Shown in pieces: positions 18,411-25,885 of a stretch of DNA of 64,000 bases. The stretch comes from Bacteroidota bacterium (lineage in GTDB: Bacteria > Bacteroidota > Rhodothermia > JANXDC01): assembly GCA_025059945.1 (NCBI GenBank), contig JANXDC010000012.1:124001-188000 (forward strand). Direction: 5' to 3'. Position 1 is the first letter of the stretch, and every line of letters begins with the position of its first letter. The notes beneath the pieces were generated by a model. That model was not told where the DNA came from. It did no database searches and worked only from the letters and a program-made list of their open reading frames with translations. Both the position numbers and the translations under genes were made by a program.

Positions 18411-18746
18411 TTACGCACCCAGGAGGTCTCCCAGAGGAGGGGCGCGACCGGGACGCAGATGAACCGAAAGGCTGCGAGCAGAAGGCGCAGAAAACCAGGG
18501 GAGGCGGAGGCAGACTACCAGCTCCCCATTAGACCCAGAGGGGATAAACCACAATGCGCGCCCCGTATGCCAACACCAGAAGCAAGGGATCGCCTGTCCC
18601 TCAGCTTCGTGCCAGTGTCGCTGCTGTGGGGCTGCGTCGGCGCAAGAAGCGACCCAGATGACATGCCGATGCTCGGCCTCTGTCGGGGCCGGCACACTGC
18701 CTACAAGTAAGAGCGAGGCAAGCAGGCCAAGCAGAATCCGAGGCAT
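18411..18746 (-). CDS. Exported Cys/His-rich small protein, unknown family
   Basis: 111 residues, first gene of the candidate zinc operon. Signal peptide about 1-24 (LLGLLASLLLVGSVPAPTEA), followed by a run of possible metal ligands: EHRH, C35, HWHEAEG and CFWCWHTGR (CxxC plus His). The C-terminal half has a short hydrophobic stretch (ELVVCLRLPWFSAPS) and no recognised domain. No strong ribosome-binding site precedes the ATG, but a good promoter and an inverted repeat lie 33-66 bases upstream. A metal chaperone or sensor role is speculative; small exported Cys/His proteins of this kind do occur beside metal TonB receptors. Confidence 0.55.
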   Translation of the reverse strand: MPRILLGLLASLLLVGSVPAPTEAEHRHVIWVASCADAAPQQRHWHEAEGQAIPCFWCWHTGRALWFIPSGSNGELVVCLRLPWFSAPSARSLSVHLRPGRAPPLGDLLGA

Positions 18747-18778
18747 GCGGCAAGGCGGCTAGGGATTTTGCGAGGGGA

Positions 18779-18812
18779 AAATTAACTAACCCGGATCTGT
18801 ACAGCAATCCGG
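18779..18812 (-). promoter_or_regulatory. Promoter with overlapping inverted repeat upstream of the metal operon
   Basis: Minus strand: -35 TTGCTG (18807-18802), 17-base spacer, -10 TAATTT (18784-18779), start expected near 18771. The inverted repeat CCGGAT...ATCCGG (18791-18796 and 18807-18812) with the inner palindrome CTGTACAG (18797-18804) covers the -35 box. A repressor bound there would block polymerase. It does not closely match a classical Zur or Fur box as I know them. Confidence 0.55.
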
Positions 18813-18841
18813 ACTCAGTAACGAAACCGCAACGATCCCAG

Positions 18842-19702
18842 CTACTGTCGCTCTCGAGGGGCCTCGATGCGGTTTCGGACGGCCTCGGCTACGCGTTCCA
18901 TGAGCCACCTGGGCGTGGAGGTAGCCCCGCAGATGCCTACTGACTGAGCTCCTTCGAACCAGGCCGGATCCAACTCGGTCTCGTTTTCAATAAAATACGT
19001 GCGCGCATTGTGCGCGCGGCAGAGTTCATAGAGGGTCCGTCCATTGGAGCTCTTACGCCCGGCCACGAAGAGGATTACGTCGTGTTCGCGCGCGAAGGCG
19101 GCCAAATGCTCGTCGCGGTTGGAGACTTGCCGGCAGATCGTATCGAAGGCGCGTGCTTCTGGCTGCCGGACTTCTACAGCTGCCTTCAACCGATAGAAGG
19201 CATCAAGGGACTTCGTGGTTTGCGAGAACAGGGCGATCGGCCGGCTCCAATCAATGCGCTCCAGCTCCGCCTCGGAGCTGATCACCAGGGCCTCCCCCTG
19301 GGTTTGCCCCACCAAACCTCGCACCTCCGGATGTTCCGGCTTGCCGTAGATGACGACCTGATACCCGGCATCATAGGCCTGCTTGACGCGGTTCTGCAGC
19401 TTCAGCACCACAGGACAGGAGGCGTCGATCAGCGTGAGCTCGTTTTGGCGGGCGATCTCGTACGTCTCCGGAGGTTCTCCGTGGGCGCGGATGAGCACGG
19501 GGACCCCGCGAAGCCGACGCAACTCTTCGTGCGTGATCGTGCGCAAGCCCTTTTGCCGCAGCCGCTTTACTTCCTCATCGTTGTGCACGATGTCCCCCAG
19601 ACAGTAAAGCACGCCCTCAGACTCCAGCAAGGCTTCGGCCACAGCTACGGCATACTCCACGCCGAAACAGAAGCCGGATTCGGGGTCTATCGTGATGCGC
19701 AT
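18842..19702 (-). CDS. ispH: 4-hydroxy-3-methylbut-2-enyl diphosphate reductase
   Basis: Iron-sulfur enzyme of the last step of the MEP isoprenoid pathway, giving IPP and DMAPP. 286 residues. Three cluster-ligand cysteines lie in SGFCFGV (C12), DASCPVVLKL and FDTICRQVSNRD; active-site regions IVHNDEEVKRL, RAHGEPPETY and ICGATSTPRWL are present. The ATG at 19700-19702 is chosen since AGGAGG precedes it and MRITIDPESGFCFGVE is the normal family start; a longer in-frame start would overlap cmk. Last gene of the glgA-glgC-trxA-grx-ruvX-cmk-ispH run. Confidence 0.94.
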   Translation of the reverse strand: MRITIDPESGFCFGVEYAVAVAEALLESEGVLYCLGDIVHNDEEVKRLRQKGLRTITHEELRRLRGVPVLIRAHGEPPETYEIARQNELTLIDASCPVVLKLQNRVKQAYDAGYQVVIYGKPEHPEVRGLVGQTQGEALVISSEAELERIDWSRPIALFSQTTKSLDAFYRLKAAVEVRQPEARAFDTICRQVSNRDEHLAAFAREHDVILFVAGRKSSNGRTLYELCRAHNARTYFIENETELDPAWFEGAQSVGICGATSTPRWLMERVAEAVRNRIEAPRERQ

Positions 19703-19725
19703 TCCGTGCCTCCTGTCCACGGTGG

Positions 19726-20439
19726 TTATCCGCCGGAGGCGGGCACCGCCTGGCGGGCTCGCCGCGCCTCCTCGGCCCACTGGACAATCCGTTCTACTTG
19801 CTCTGCAACGGAAAGCAGGGTCGTATCCAGCAGTTTAGCATCCGGGGCAGGCCGCAGGGGGGCGAGCGTGCGGGTTGCGTCTTGCGCATCCCGGTTGCGC
19901 AGTTCGGCCTCCACTTCCTCTAGGCTCACCAGAGAGCCCCGTTCCCGCAGTTCACGCCAGCGACGCCGGGCGCGCTCGGCGAGCTCGGCGGTCAGAAAGA
20001 CCTTTAACTCGGCCTCTGGGAAGACCACGGTGCCGATGTCCCGGCCTTCGAAAACCACGCCTCCTTCAGCACCGAGGGCGCGCTCTATTTGCAGCAGCCA
20101 GCTTCGCACCTCAGGTAGGGCGCTTACCGCACTTACATGCGCCGAAACCTCAGGCAGCTGAAGCATCTCCGTAACGTCTTGGCTGTCGATCAAAACGCGT
20201 AACCCCATGGGGCTCTCTTGCAGTTCCAGATCAAGTAGGCTGAGGAATTCGGAGATGCGCTCTGGATGCGCGGGCCATATTCCGCGCGCAAGCAAAGCCC
20301 ACGTCACGGCCCGATACAGGGCTCCGGTGTTGACGTACCGCAGCCCGAGGCGTTCGGCCACAAGCCGGGCCGTGGTGGATTTGCCCGAAGCGGCGGGTCC
20401 ATCTATGGCGATGAGGATGTCCCGTCTTGTTGGGGGCAT
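19726..20439 (-). CDS. cmk: Cytidylate kinase
   Basis: Phosphorylates CMP and dCMP with ATP. 237 residues; P-loop IAIDGPAASGKSTTAR at the N-terminus, YVNTGALYRAVTWALL and VVFEGRDIGTVVFPEA for nucleotide binding, and DAQDATRTLAPLRPAPDA as the LID region. Normal length for bacterial Cmk. The start overlaps the ruvX end by 37 bases, which is long but supported by the conserved N-terminus. ispH follows after 23 bases. Confidence 0.93.
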   Translation of the reverse strand: MPPTRRDILIAIDGPAASGKSTTARLVAERLGLRYVNTGALYRAVTWALLARGIWPAHPERISEFLSLLDLELQESPMGLRVLIDSQDVTEMLQLPEVSAHVSAVSALPEVRSWLLQIERALGAEGGVVFEGRDIGTVVFPEAELKVFLTAELAERARRRWRELRERGSLVSLEEVEAELRNRDAQDATRTLAPLRPAPDAKLLDTTLLSVAEQVERIVQWAEEARRARQAVPASGG

Positions 20440-20858
20440 AGGCGCAGAAAGTCCAGATACTCCTGAAGCAACAACGCGGCAGCCGCCTGATCCAGACGTG
20501 CTTTGTTTTGGCGGTTCTTGCGTTTTACCCCCCCTTCGCGCAGCATCTGCTGCGCGCGTACCGTGCTAAGGCGCTCATCCCAGCGCACCAACTCAAGCTC
20601 AGGCGCCAGATGCTTAATGCGCCGCATGTATGCGGCCACCTCGCGAGCCATTTCCTGCGGTTGGCCGCGCATATCCAAAGGCCAGCCCACCACGAGCACC
20701 GCTACAGCTTCGCGCCGCACCTGCTCAAGCAACACCCGAAGGGCTTCCTCCTGCGCATATGTACCCAAGGGGCGGGCCACAAGGCGCATACGATCGCTGA
20801 TGGCCAGCCCCACGCGTTTGCGGCCGTAGTCGAGGGCCATAATGGGTGATAGGCTCAC
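20403..20858 (-). CDS. ruvX: YqgF/RuvX-type putative Holliday junction resolvase
   Basis: RNase H-fold protein of the YqgF family, linked to Holliday junction resolution and pre-16S rRNA processing. Motifs IMALDYGRKRVGLAISD (catalytic Asp in the first strand), VLVVGWPLDMRG, VRWDERLSTVRA (Glu) and KARLDQAAAALLLQEYL (final Asp). The GTG start at 20858 overlaps the upstream glutaredoxin stop as GTGA and has GGAGG 10 bases before it, giving 151 residues; an in-frame ATG at 20840 is the alternative. Confidence 0.9.
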   Translation of the reverse strand: MSLSPIMALDYGRKRVGLAISDRMRLVARPLGTYAQEEALRVLLEQVRREAVAVLVVGWPLDMRGQPQEMAREVAAYMRRIKHLAPELELVRWDERLSTVRAQQMLREGGVKRKNRQNKARLDQAAAALLLQEYLDFLRLCPQQDGTSSSP

Positions 20859-21097
20859 GCCCGGCATTCCTCCAACAGGCGAGCCAAAACGGGCAGGGGC
20901 GGATTGCCGTATAGCCGTCCATCGAAGGCGATTGTGGGCACCCGGCGCCGGCCCTCGTTGTGTTGCATCACGAGCGCCTCCGCCTCCGGATCCTGATCGA
21001 TATCGATCTTTTCGAAAGCGATGCCCGGTTGGCGCAAAAACCACTTGACTCGATGGCAATCTGGACGCCAAGCTGTGGTGTAGAGCCGAACTTGCAT
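20855..21097 (-). CDS. Glutaredoxin-like protein (single active-site Cys)
   Basis: 80-residue thioredoxin-fold protein: [20 protein letters not shown] holds one Cys where glutaredoxins have CxxC or CxxS, RRRVPTIAFDG supplies the cis-proline and YGNPPLPVLARLLEECRA the C-terminal helix. It begins inside the trxA stop (TGATG) and ends in the ruvX GTG, so the three are translationally linked. With bacillithiol made by this organism (BshB1 at 39276), a bacilliredoxin- or mycoredoxin-like monothiol role is possible, but this is inference. Confidence 0.75.
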   Translation of the reverse strand: MQVRLYTTAWRPDCHRVKWFLRQPGIAFEKIDIDQDPEAEALVMQHNEGRRRVPTIAFDGRLYGNPPLPVLARLLEECRA

Positions 21098-21435
21098 CAA
21101 GCGACCGCAAGGTGCCGTTCTAGATACCCTACAAGCATATGTTTGGGCACGGCGCCGATGAGCTGCTCAACCACCTGCCCGTTTTTGAAGATCAACAGCG
21201 TGGGAATAGAGCGGATATTGTACTGCATGGACACCTGCGGGTTGTGGTCCACGTCCAGCTTGCCCACCTTAAGCCGGCCCGCGTATTCCTGGGCCAGCTC
21301 CTCGATAATGGGGGCGATCATGCGACATGGCCCGCACCAGGGCGCCCAGAAATCCACCAGCACAGGCAGCTCGGATTGCAATACCTCTTGTTCGAAGTTT
21401 TGATCCGTGAGCGTAATAGGTCCGTTTTGTGGCAT
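21097..21435 (-). CDS. trxA: Thioredoxin
   Basis: 112-residue cytosolic disulfide reductase. The active site is [15 protein letters not shown], and the cis-proline loop [14 protein letters not shown] is intact. The length is standard. AAAGGGAG stands about 12 bases before the ATG. It lies 71 bases downstream of glgC, with a hairpin in between that may separate it from glgC expression. Confidence 0.95.
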   Translation of the reverse strand: MPQNGPITLTDQNFEQEVLQSELPVLVDFWAPWCGPCRMIAPIIEELAQEYAGRLKVGKLDVDHNPQVSMQYNIRSIPTLLIFKNGQVVEQLIGAVPKHMLVGYLERHLAVA

Positions 21436-21477
21436 TGCGCAGCGCTCCCTTTGCTTGTCGCCTCAGCTTCTCGCTCC

Positions 21478-21501
21478 AACCCCCCGGCATCCGGCCGGGT
21501 T
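21478..21501 (-). terminator. GC-rich hairpin after glgC
   Basis: Minus strand AACCCGGC, loop CGGAT, GCCGGGGGGTT just past the glgC stop. The stem is strong but only a short U stretch follows, so it may be an attenuating hairpin rather than a full terminator before trxA. Confidence 0.35.
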
Positions 21502-21506
21502 CCCAG

Positions 21507-22787
21507 CTAGATCACCGTTCCCGGGGGTACGATGGCGTTTTTGGGGATGATCACGATCCGCTCGCGGATATAGTAAAAATCCGCGTCGTGCTTCTCTAGC
21601 CCCATTGCGTTGCGAATCTGGACTCCGTCCCCGATGCGGGCGTTTTTGTCTACGATCGCCCGCTCGATATAGACGTTCCGGCCAATCCCCACATCCGGAC
21701 GACCCAGCTCTCGGTTTACACGCTGGTCTTGAGGCGTCTCGTAATAGTCGGCCCCCATGATGATGCTATCCCGTATCACGGTGCCCGGTCCGATGATGGA
21801 GCGGATCCCAATCACGGAATGCTCGATATCACAGCCCTCCAAGATGCACCCTTCAGCCACGATGGATTGGTGCACACGGCTCATCTGAAATTTTGTGGGA
21901 GGTAGCATGCGAGCGTGCGTATACAAAGGCCGCTCAGCATCGTACAGGTTAAAAGCCGGCAGCAGATCTGTGAGCGCCAAGTTCGCCTCATAAAAGGAGG
22001 CGATGGTGCCGATATCGGTCCAATATCCGTCGAAGCGATAGCTATATACGGGCAGCCGCTCTATGGCCAGCGGGATCACCTCCCGGCCGAAATCCACCAG
22101 ATCCGGATGTTCTAATAACAGATCGAACAGGACGTCGCGGTTGAACAGGTAAATCCCCATTGAGGCCAGGAAGCGACGGCCCTGATCGCGCATCTCGGGC
22201 CCCGTGTCGCTTTCCAGTTCACCCAAAAGCTCTGGCGGAGGCTTTTCCACAAAACGAACGATGCGCTGCGTACCGTCTGTCTTCATAATCCCCAGCCCCG
22301 GGGCCTCTTCTGCCCGCACGGGAGTGGTGGCGATTGTGATCGCCGCGCCACGCTCGCAGTGATAGGCACCAAATAGCCGAAAATCCATTTGATAGAGTTG
22401 ATCTCCCGACAAAATGAGCGCGTAGCGGAAAGGGTATTCCTCAAAGTGATGCAAGCTCTGGCGCACGGCATCGGCCGTGCCCTGAAACCAACGTTGGGAG
22501 CGCGGGGTCTGCTCTGCAGCCAGAATGTCCACAAACCCTCGACTAAAAGGGCTAAAGCGATACGTGTGGTTGATATGTCGATTTAAGGAAGCGGAATTGT
22601 ATTGGGTCAGGATAAAGATGCGGTTGATGCCCGAGTTGAGGCAGTTGCTCACGGGCACATCGATGAGCCGGTACTTGCCCCCCAGAGGAACAGCCGGCTT
22701 GGAGCGCAGCAAAGTGAGCGGAAACAGGCGCGTTCCCGCCCCACCCCCCAGAATTATGGCCAGTACATCTTGCTGCTTAAACGTCAT
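21507..22787 (-). CDS. glgC: Glucose-1-phosphate adenylyltransferase
   Basis: Makes ADP-glucose for glycogen synthesis. 426 residues with [17 protein letters not shown] (nucleotide binding), [16 protein letters not shown] (catalytic Asp region), [10 protein letters not shown] and a C-terminal left-handed beta-helix ([18 protein letters not shown]). FEALPLYS-type contacts are replaced by [19 protein letters not shown]. Overlaps glgA by ATGA. Probably allosterically controlled as in the family; the effector cannot be inferred here. Confidence 0.94.
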   Translation of the reverse strand: MTFKQQDVLAIILGGGAGTRLFPLTLLRSKPAVPLGGKYRLIDVPVSNCLNSGINRIFILTQYNSASLNRHINHTYRFSPFSRGFVDILAAEQTPRSQRWFQGTADAVRQSLHHFEEYPFRYALILSGDQLYQMDFRLFGAYHCERGAAITIATTPVRAEEAPGLGIMKTDGTQRIVRFVEKPPPELLGELESDTGPEMRDQGRRFLASMGIYLFNRDVLFDLLLEHPDLVDFGREVIPLAIERLPVYSYRFDGYWTDIGTIASFYEANLALTDLLPAFNLYDAERPLYTHARMLPPTKFQMSRVHQSIVAEGCILEGCDIEHSVIGIRSIIGPGTVIRDSIIMGADYYETPQDQRVNRELGRPDVGIGRNVYIERAIVDKNARIGDGVQIRNAMGLEKHDADFYYIRERIVIIPKNAIVPPGTVI

Positions 22788-24235
22788 CGCGTCACGAGAG
22801 CCTCATAGAGCGCTTGATAGGCCGAGGCGGAGCGATCCCAAGAGAAATCTTCTCGCATAGCGCGGCGCTGCAGCGCGCGCCACCGGACCGGATCGCACCA
22901 AAGCGACCGAGCCTGCCCGATCGCCTCGAAAAGGGCCTCAGCGCCATAGGCGGCCATCCAGAAGCCGGTGCCGTTTCGAGGATCTTGTTCCAGGGGCCTT
23001 ATCGTATCGCGTAGCCCACCGGTGGGATGGACGATCGGTATGCATCCATAACGCAAGGCGTAGAGCTGATTGAGCCCGCAGGGTTCGGTGCGCGAGGGCA
23101 TAAGCAGCACATCGGCTGAGCCGTACAGAAGATGCGCTAAGCCCTCGTCGAAGCGCAACCAGGCGCGCACACGCTCCGGGTACGTGGCCTCTAGCTCTCG
23201 AAAGGCCCGCTCCCAATCTGGCCAGCCCGTTCCCAGCACCACCAGACGGGCTTCAGGAAATGCCTCCACCCAGCGCGGAACGACCTCAAGCACAAGCTCT
23301 ACACCCTTTTCCGGCACCAGGCGGCCGATAAAGGCCATCAGGAAGGCGTTCGCGTCCAGGGATAACCCGAGCCGCCACCCCAGGGCGCGCTTGTTCTGCT
23401 GACGCCGCTCCAGATGACGCGCATCATACGGAACGGCCAGGTTTGCGTCCTGGGCCGGATTCCAGCACTCCGGATCGATCCCGTTCAGGATGCCGAGCAG
23501 TTTGGGGGCGATCTCTTGAAACACGTACTCCAGGCCTCCGCCGGCCCATTCGGCAAGCTCGCGCGCGTACGTGGGGCTCACGGTCGTAACCCGCTCAGCC
23601 AGAAGCAAGGCGGCTTTGAGCGCGTTAAAGGCCCCGTCATGGTCCAGGCTGGAGCGCGGAAGCCCAGCGGGCCACCGCAACGCCTCTACTTGGGCCCAAG
23701 GATAACGGCCTTGATAAAGCGCGTTGTGTACGGTCAGAACAAACGGCTTCTCCGATCGCAAAACGCCGTAGCGCATCCACAGGGGCGTAAAGGCGGCATG
23801 ATGATCGTGACCGTGCACGAGGTCTATTGGGGTGAGCTCGGACGTCCGCCAAGCGGCCCCGGCGGCCAAGGCCGCGGCCGCATGCCCTAGAACGGCATAA
23901 CGGGCCAGTTCGTTTTCAAAAGGCTTGCCCGTATCGGGGTCCGCGTAGACACCCGGAGGGCGAAACCCATCGTATTCGAGCAAGTACAGCGGAAACGGGG
24001 TCCATCCGCTCTGATCGCGCCAGATCCGATACCTATGTCTGCGATCTGCGATCCAGAGCTCCCCCTCTCCGACCCGGCGCACTTGCTCGGGGTCCAGATG
24101 TCCGTACCACGGGATGAGCACAGAGGCCTGCAAGCCCCGGCGGATTAGGTACCGGGGCAGCGCCCCGACTACGTCCGCTAGCCCCCCTACCTTAACTACA
24201 GGGAAGCACTCCGCGGCCACGTGCAGTACGTGCAT
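22784..24235 (-). CDS. glgA: Glycogen synthase (ADP-glucose)
   Basis: GT5 glucosyltransferase that extends alpha-1,4-glucan from ADP-glucose. 483 residues: [13 protein letters not shown] near the N-terminus (K15 binds the nucleotide), [25 protein letters not shown] and the C-terminal signature [18 protein letters not shown] followed by TGGLRDTI. The start at 24235 ([18 protein letters not shown]) matches the family and lies about 19 bases after a predicted transcription start, which excludes the longer ORF start at 24313. First gene of its operon. Confidence 0.94.
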   Translation of the reverse strand: MHVLHVAAECFPVVKVGGLADVVGALPRYLIRRGLQASVLIPWYGHLDPEQVRRVGEGELWIADRRHRYRIWRDQSGWTPFPLYLLEYDGFRPPGVYADPDTGKPFENELARYAVLGHAAAALAAGAAWRTSELTPIDLVHGHDHHAAFTPLWMRYGVLRSEKPFVLTVHNALYQGRYPWAQVEALRWPAGLPRSSLDHDGAFNALKAALLLAERVTTVSPTYARELAEWAGGGLEYVFQEIAPKLLGILNGIDPECWNPAQDANLAVPYDARHLERRQQNKRALGWRLGLSLDANAFLMAFIGRLVPEKGVELVLEVVPRWVEAFPEARLVVLGTGWPDWERAFRELEATYPERVRAWLRFDEGLAHLLYGSADVLLMPSRTEPCGLNQLYALRYGCIPIVHPTGGLRDTIRPLEQDPRNGTGFWMAAYGAEALFEAIGQARSLWCDPVRWRALQRRAMREDFSWDRSASAYQALYEALVTR

Positions 24236-24260
24236 GGTGTCATGGCCAGGCTGCTCGGCC

Positions 24261-24289
24261 AAATTACGGGCCTTGTCGGCCTCGAACAA
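24261..24289 (-). promoter_or_regulatory. Predicted glgA promoter
   Basis: Minus strand -35 TTGTTC (24289-24284), 17-base spacer, -10 TAATTT (24266-24261) followed by G. The expected start is near 24254, leaving a leader of about 19 bases to the glgA ATG. Confidence 0.55.
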
Positions 24290-24300
24290 CCGCGCTTGGC

Positions 24301-24331
24301 TTGATAAGCCCACCTCCGTCCTCTACTTTTG
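24301..24331 (+). promoter_or_regulatory. Predicted trkH promoter
   Basis: -35 TTGATA (24301-24306), 17-base spacer, then TACTTTTG (24324-24331), an exact TAnnTTTG match. The start should fall near 24337, only about 12 bases before the chosen ATG at 24350. It argues against a TTG start at 24329, which would lie inside the promoter. Confidence 0.6.
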
Positions 24332-24349
24332 AGGGGCCTTCTCCCGAAT

Positions 24350-25849
24350 ATGGACCTGTCGCGCATCCTGCGGACGCTAGGCGCGCTGCTGTTTTTCGAT
24401 GCGGCCGCGATGGGGATCTGTGGTCTGCTCGGCCTGGCTTGGGACGATGCCGGCGCCTCCCCTCTGCTCAGGGCCGCGGCCGTGGGCGCGCTCTGCGGCG
24501 CTTTTCTGTACGCCTGGGGCCTTCGGAGGCGACGATCGCCGCTTGGCGCGAATGCCGAGGGCCTGCTTTTGGTGCCCACGGCACTCGGCCCGCGGGAAGC
24601 AACGCTGATCGCCGCGTTGGGCTGGCTGCTTGTGCCCATGCTGGGCGGCCTGCCATACCGGATGGCGGGAGTTGTGCCCACGTGGACGGACGCCTACTTT
24701 GAGGCGGTCTCGGGCTTTACCACCACCGGATCCAGCGTGATCGCCTCCGTTGAGTCCCTGCCTGCGAGCCTGCTGCTGTGGCGCGCTCTTACGCACTGGT
24801 TGGGCGGTCTGGGGATCGTGCTTTTGGTGCTGCTGGTGCTGCCCGCCCTGGGCATCGGGGGGCTGGCCTTGTATCAACTCGAGGCCAGCCAGGTGGGCCA
24901 GGAGAAACTCGCCCCTCGTATGCATCAGACCGGCCTAATTCTGTGGTCGATTTACGCCTTGTTGACCGTCAGCCTGGCCTTGTTGCTGCGCCTGGGCGGC
25001 ATGAGCTGGTTTGAGGCCATCACGCATAGCTTTGCCGCGATCGCCACCGGCGGATTCTCGACTCGCAACACCTCTTATGCGGCCTTCGAGAGCGCTTATC
25101 TGGAGCTCATCACGGCCCTGTTTATGTTCCTGGCCAGCTGCAACTTCGGGTTCTTCTACTGGATCTACCGCGGACGGTGGGACCTGGTGCGCCGCAGCCG
25201 CGATGTAGCCTTCTACGCGCTGAGCACCCTGATCTCTACGCTGCTTGTGAGCGCCTACTTGGTGGGGAGCGGGGTTTACGGCTCCTGGCCGCAGGCCCTG
25301 CGCTATGGGGTTTTCCAGGTCGTCTCTTTGCACTCCACCACGGGGTTCGCTTCCGCCGACTACGAAACCTGGGGGGCGTTTCCGCAGTGGTGGATGCTGT
25401 TGCTTATGCTCATGGGCGGCTGCGCGGGCTCCACAGCCGGCGCGATCAAAAACATCCGCATCCTGGTGCTCGTGAAATACGTCGTACGGGAGGTCCGCCA
25501 GTTCCTTTTTCCACGGGCCGTGCTTCCGATCCGCATCGGTGCGGAGGTCATCCCGGAGCCCGTCGTGCAGCGCATGGTGGCCTACGTGGGCGTCTACATG
25601 GGCTTTGTCCTGCTGGGATCGGCCCTGGTGACGGCGACCGGGGTGGACATCATGAGCGCACTCTCGGGGGCCATCGCCACGATGGGCGGCGTGGGGCCGG
25701 GTATTGGGCTGCTGGGCCCGATGGACAACTACGGCAGTCTGCCCGAGGCGGCCAAGTGGGTCTACATCGTCCTCATGTACCTGGGTCGTCTGGAGATCTT
25801 CACCCTGCTTGCCCTCTTCAGCCCCGAGATTTGGCGCGGGCACCCTTAG
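24350..25849 (+). CDS. trkH: TrkH/KtrB-family potassium uptake protein
   Basis: Integral membrane potassium-translocating subunit, 499 residues with about 10 membrane segments. Four pore repeats are readable, each with its filter: SGFTTTGSSV, AAIATGGFSTRN, SLHSTTGFASAD and ATMGGVGPGIG. LTHWLGGLGIVLLVLLVLP is typical of TrkH. The ATG at 24350 is preferred for the reason given under the promoter. The regulatory NAD-binding partner (TrkA/KtrA) is not in the window. The AAA ATPase follows 36 bases later on the same strand. Confidence 0.93.
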   Translation: MDLSRILRTLGALLFFDAAAMGICGLLGLAWDDAGASPLLRAAAVGALCGAFLYAWGLRRRRSPLGANAEGLLLVPTALGPREATLIAALGWLLVPMLGGLPYRMAGVVPTWTDAYFEAVSGFTTTGSSVIASVESLPASLLLWRALTHWLGGLGIVLLVLLVLPALGIGGLALYQLEASQVGQEKLAPRMHQTGLILWSIYALLTVSLALLLRLGGMSWFEAITHSFAAIATGGFSTRNTSYAAFESAYLELITALFMFLASCNFGFFYWIYRGRWDLVRRSRDVAFYALSTLISTLLVSAYLVGSGVYGSWPQALRYGVFQVVSLHSTTGFASADYETWGAFPQWWMLLLMLMGGCAGSTAGAIKNIRILVLVKYVVREVRQFLFPRAVLPIRIGAEVIPEPVVQRMVAYVGVYMGFVLLGSALVTATGVDIMSALSGAIATMGGVGPGIGLLGPMDNYGSLPEAAKWVYIVLMYLGRLEIFTLLALFSPEIWRGHP

Positions 25850-25885
25850 GGGCCCATCTTCGCATCAACGGAGGTCCATAGAAGA

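Noticed and set aside
19010-20161. Plus-strand open frame of 383 codons
   Set aside because: Antisense to ispH and cmk, both of which are certain by motif.
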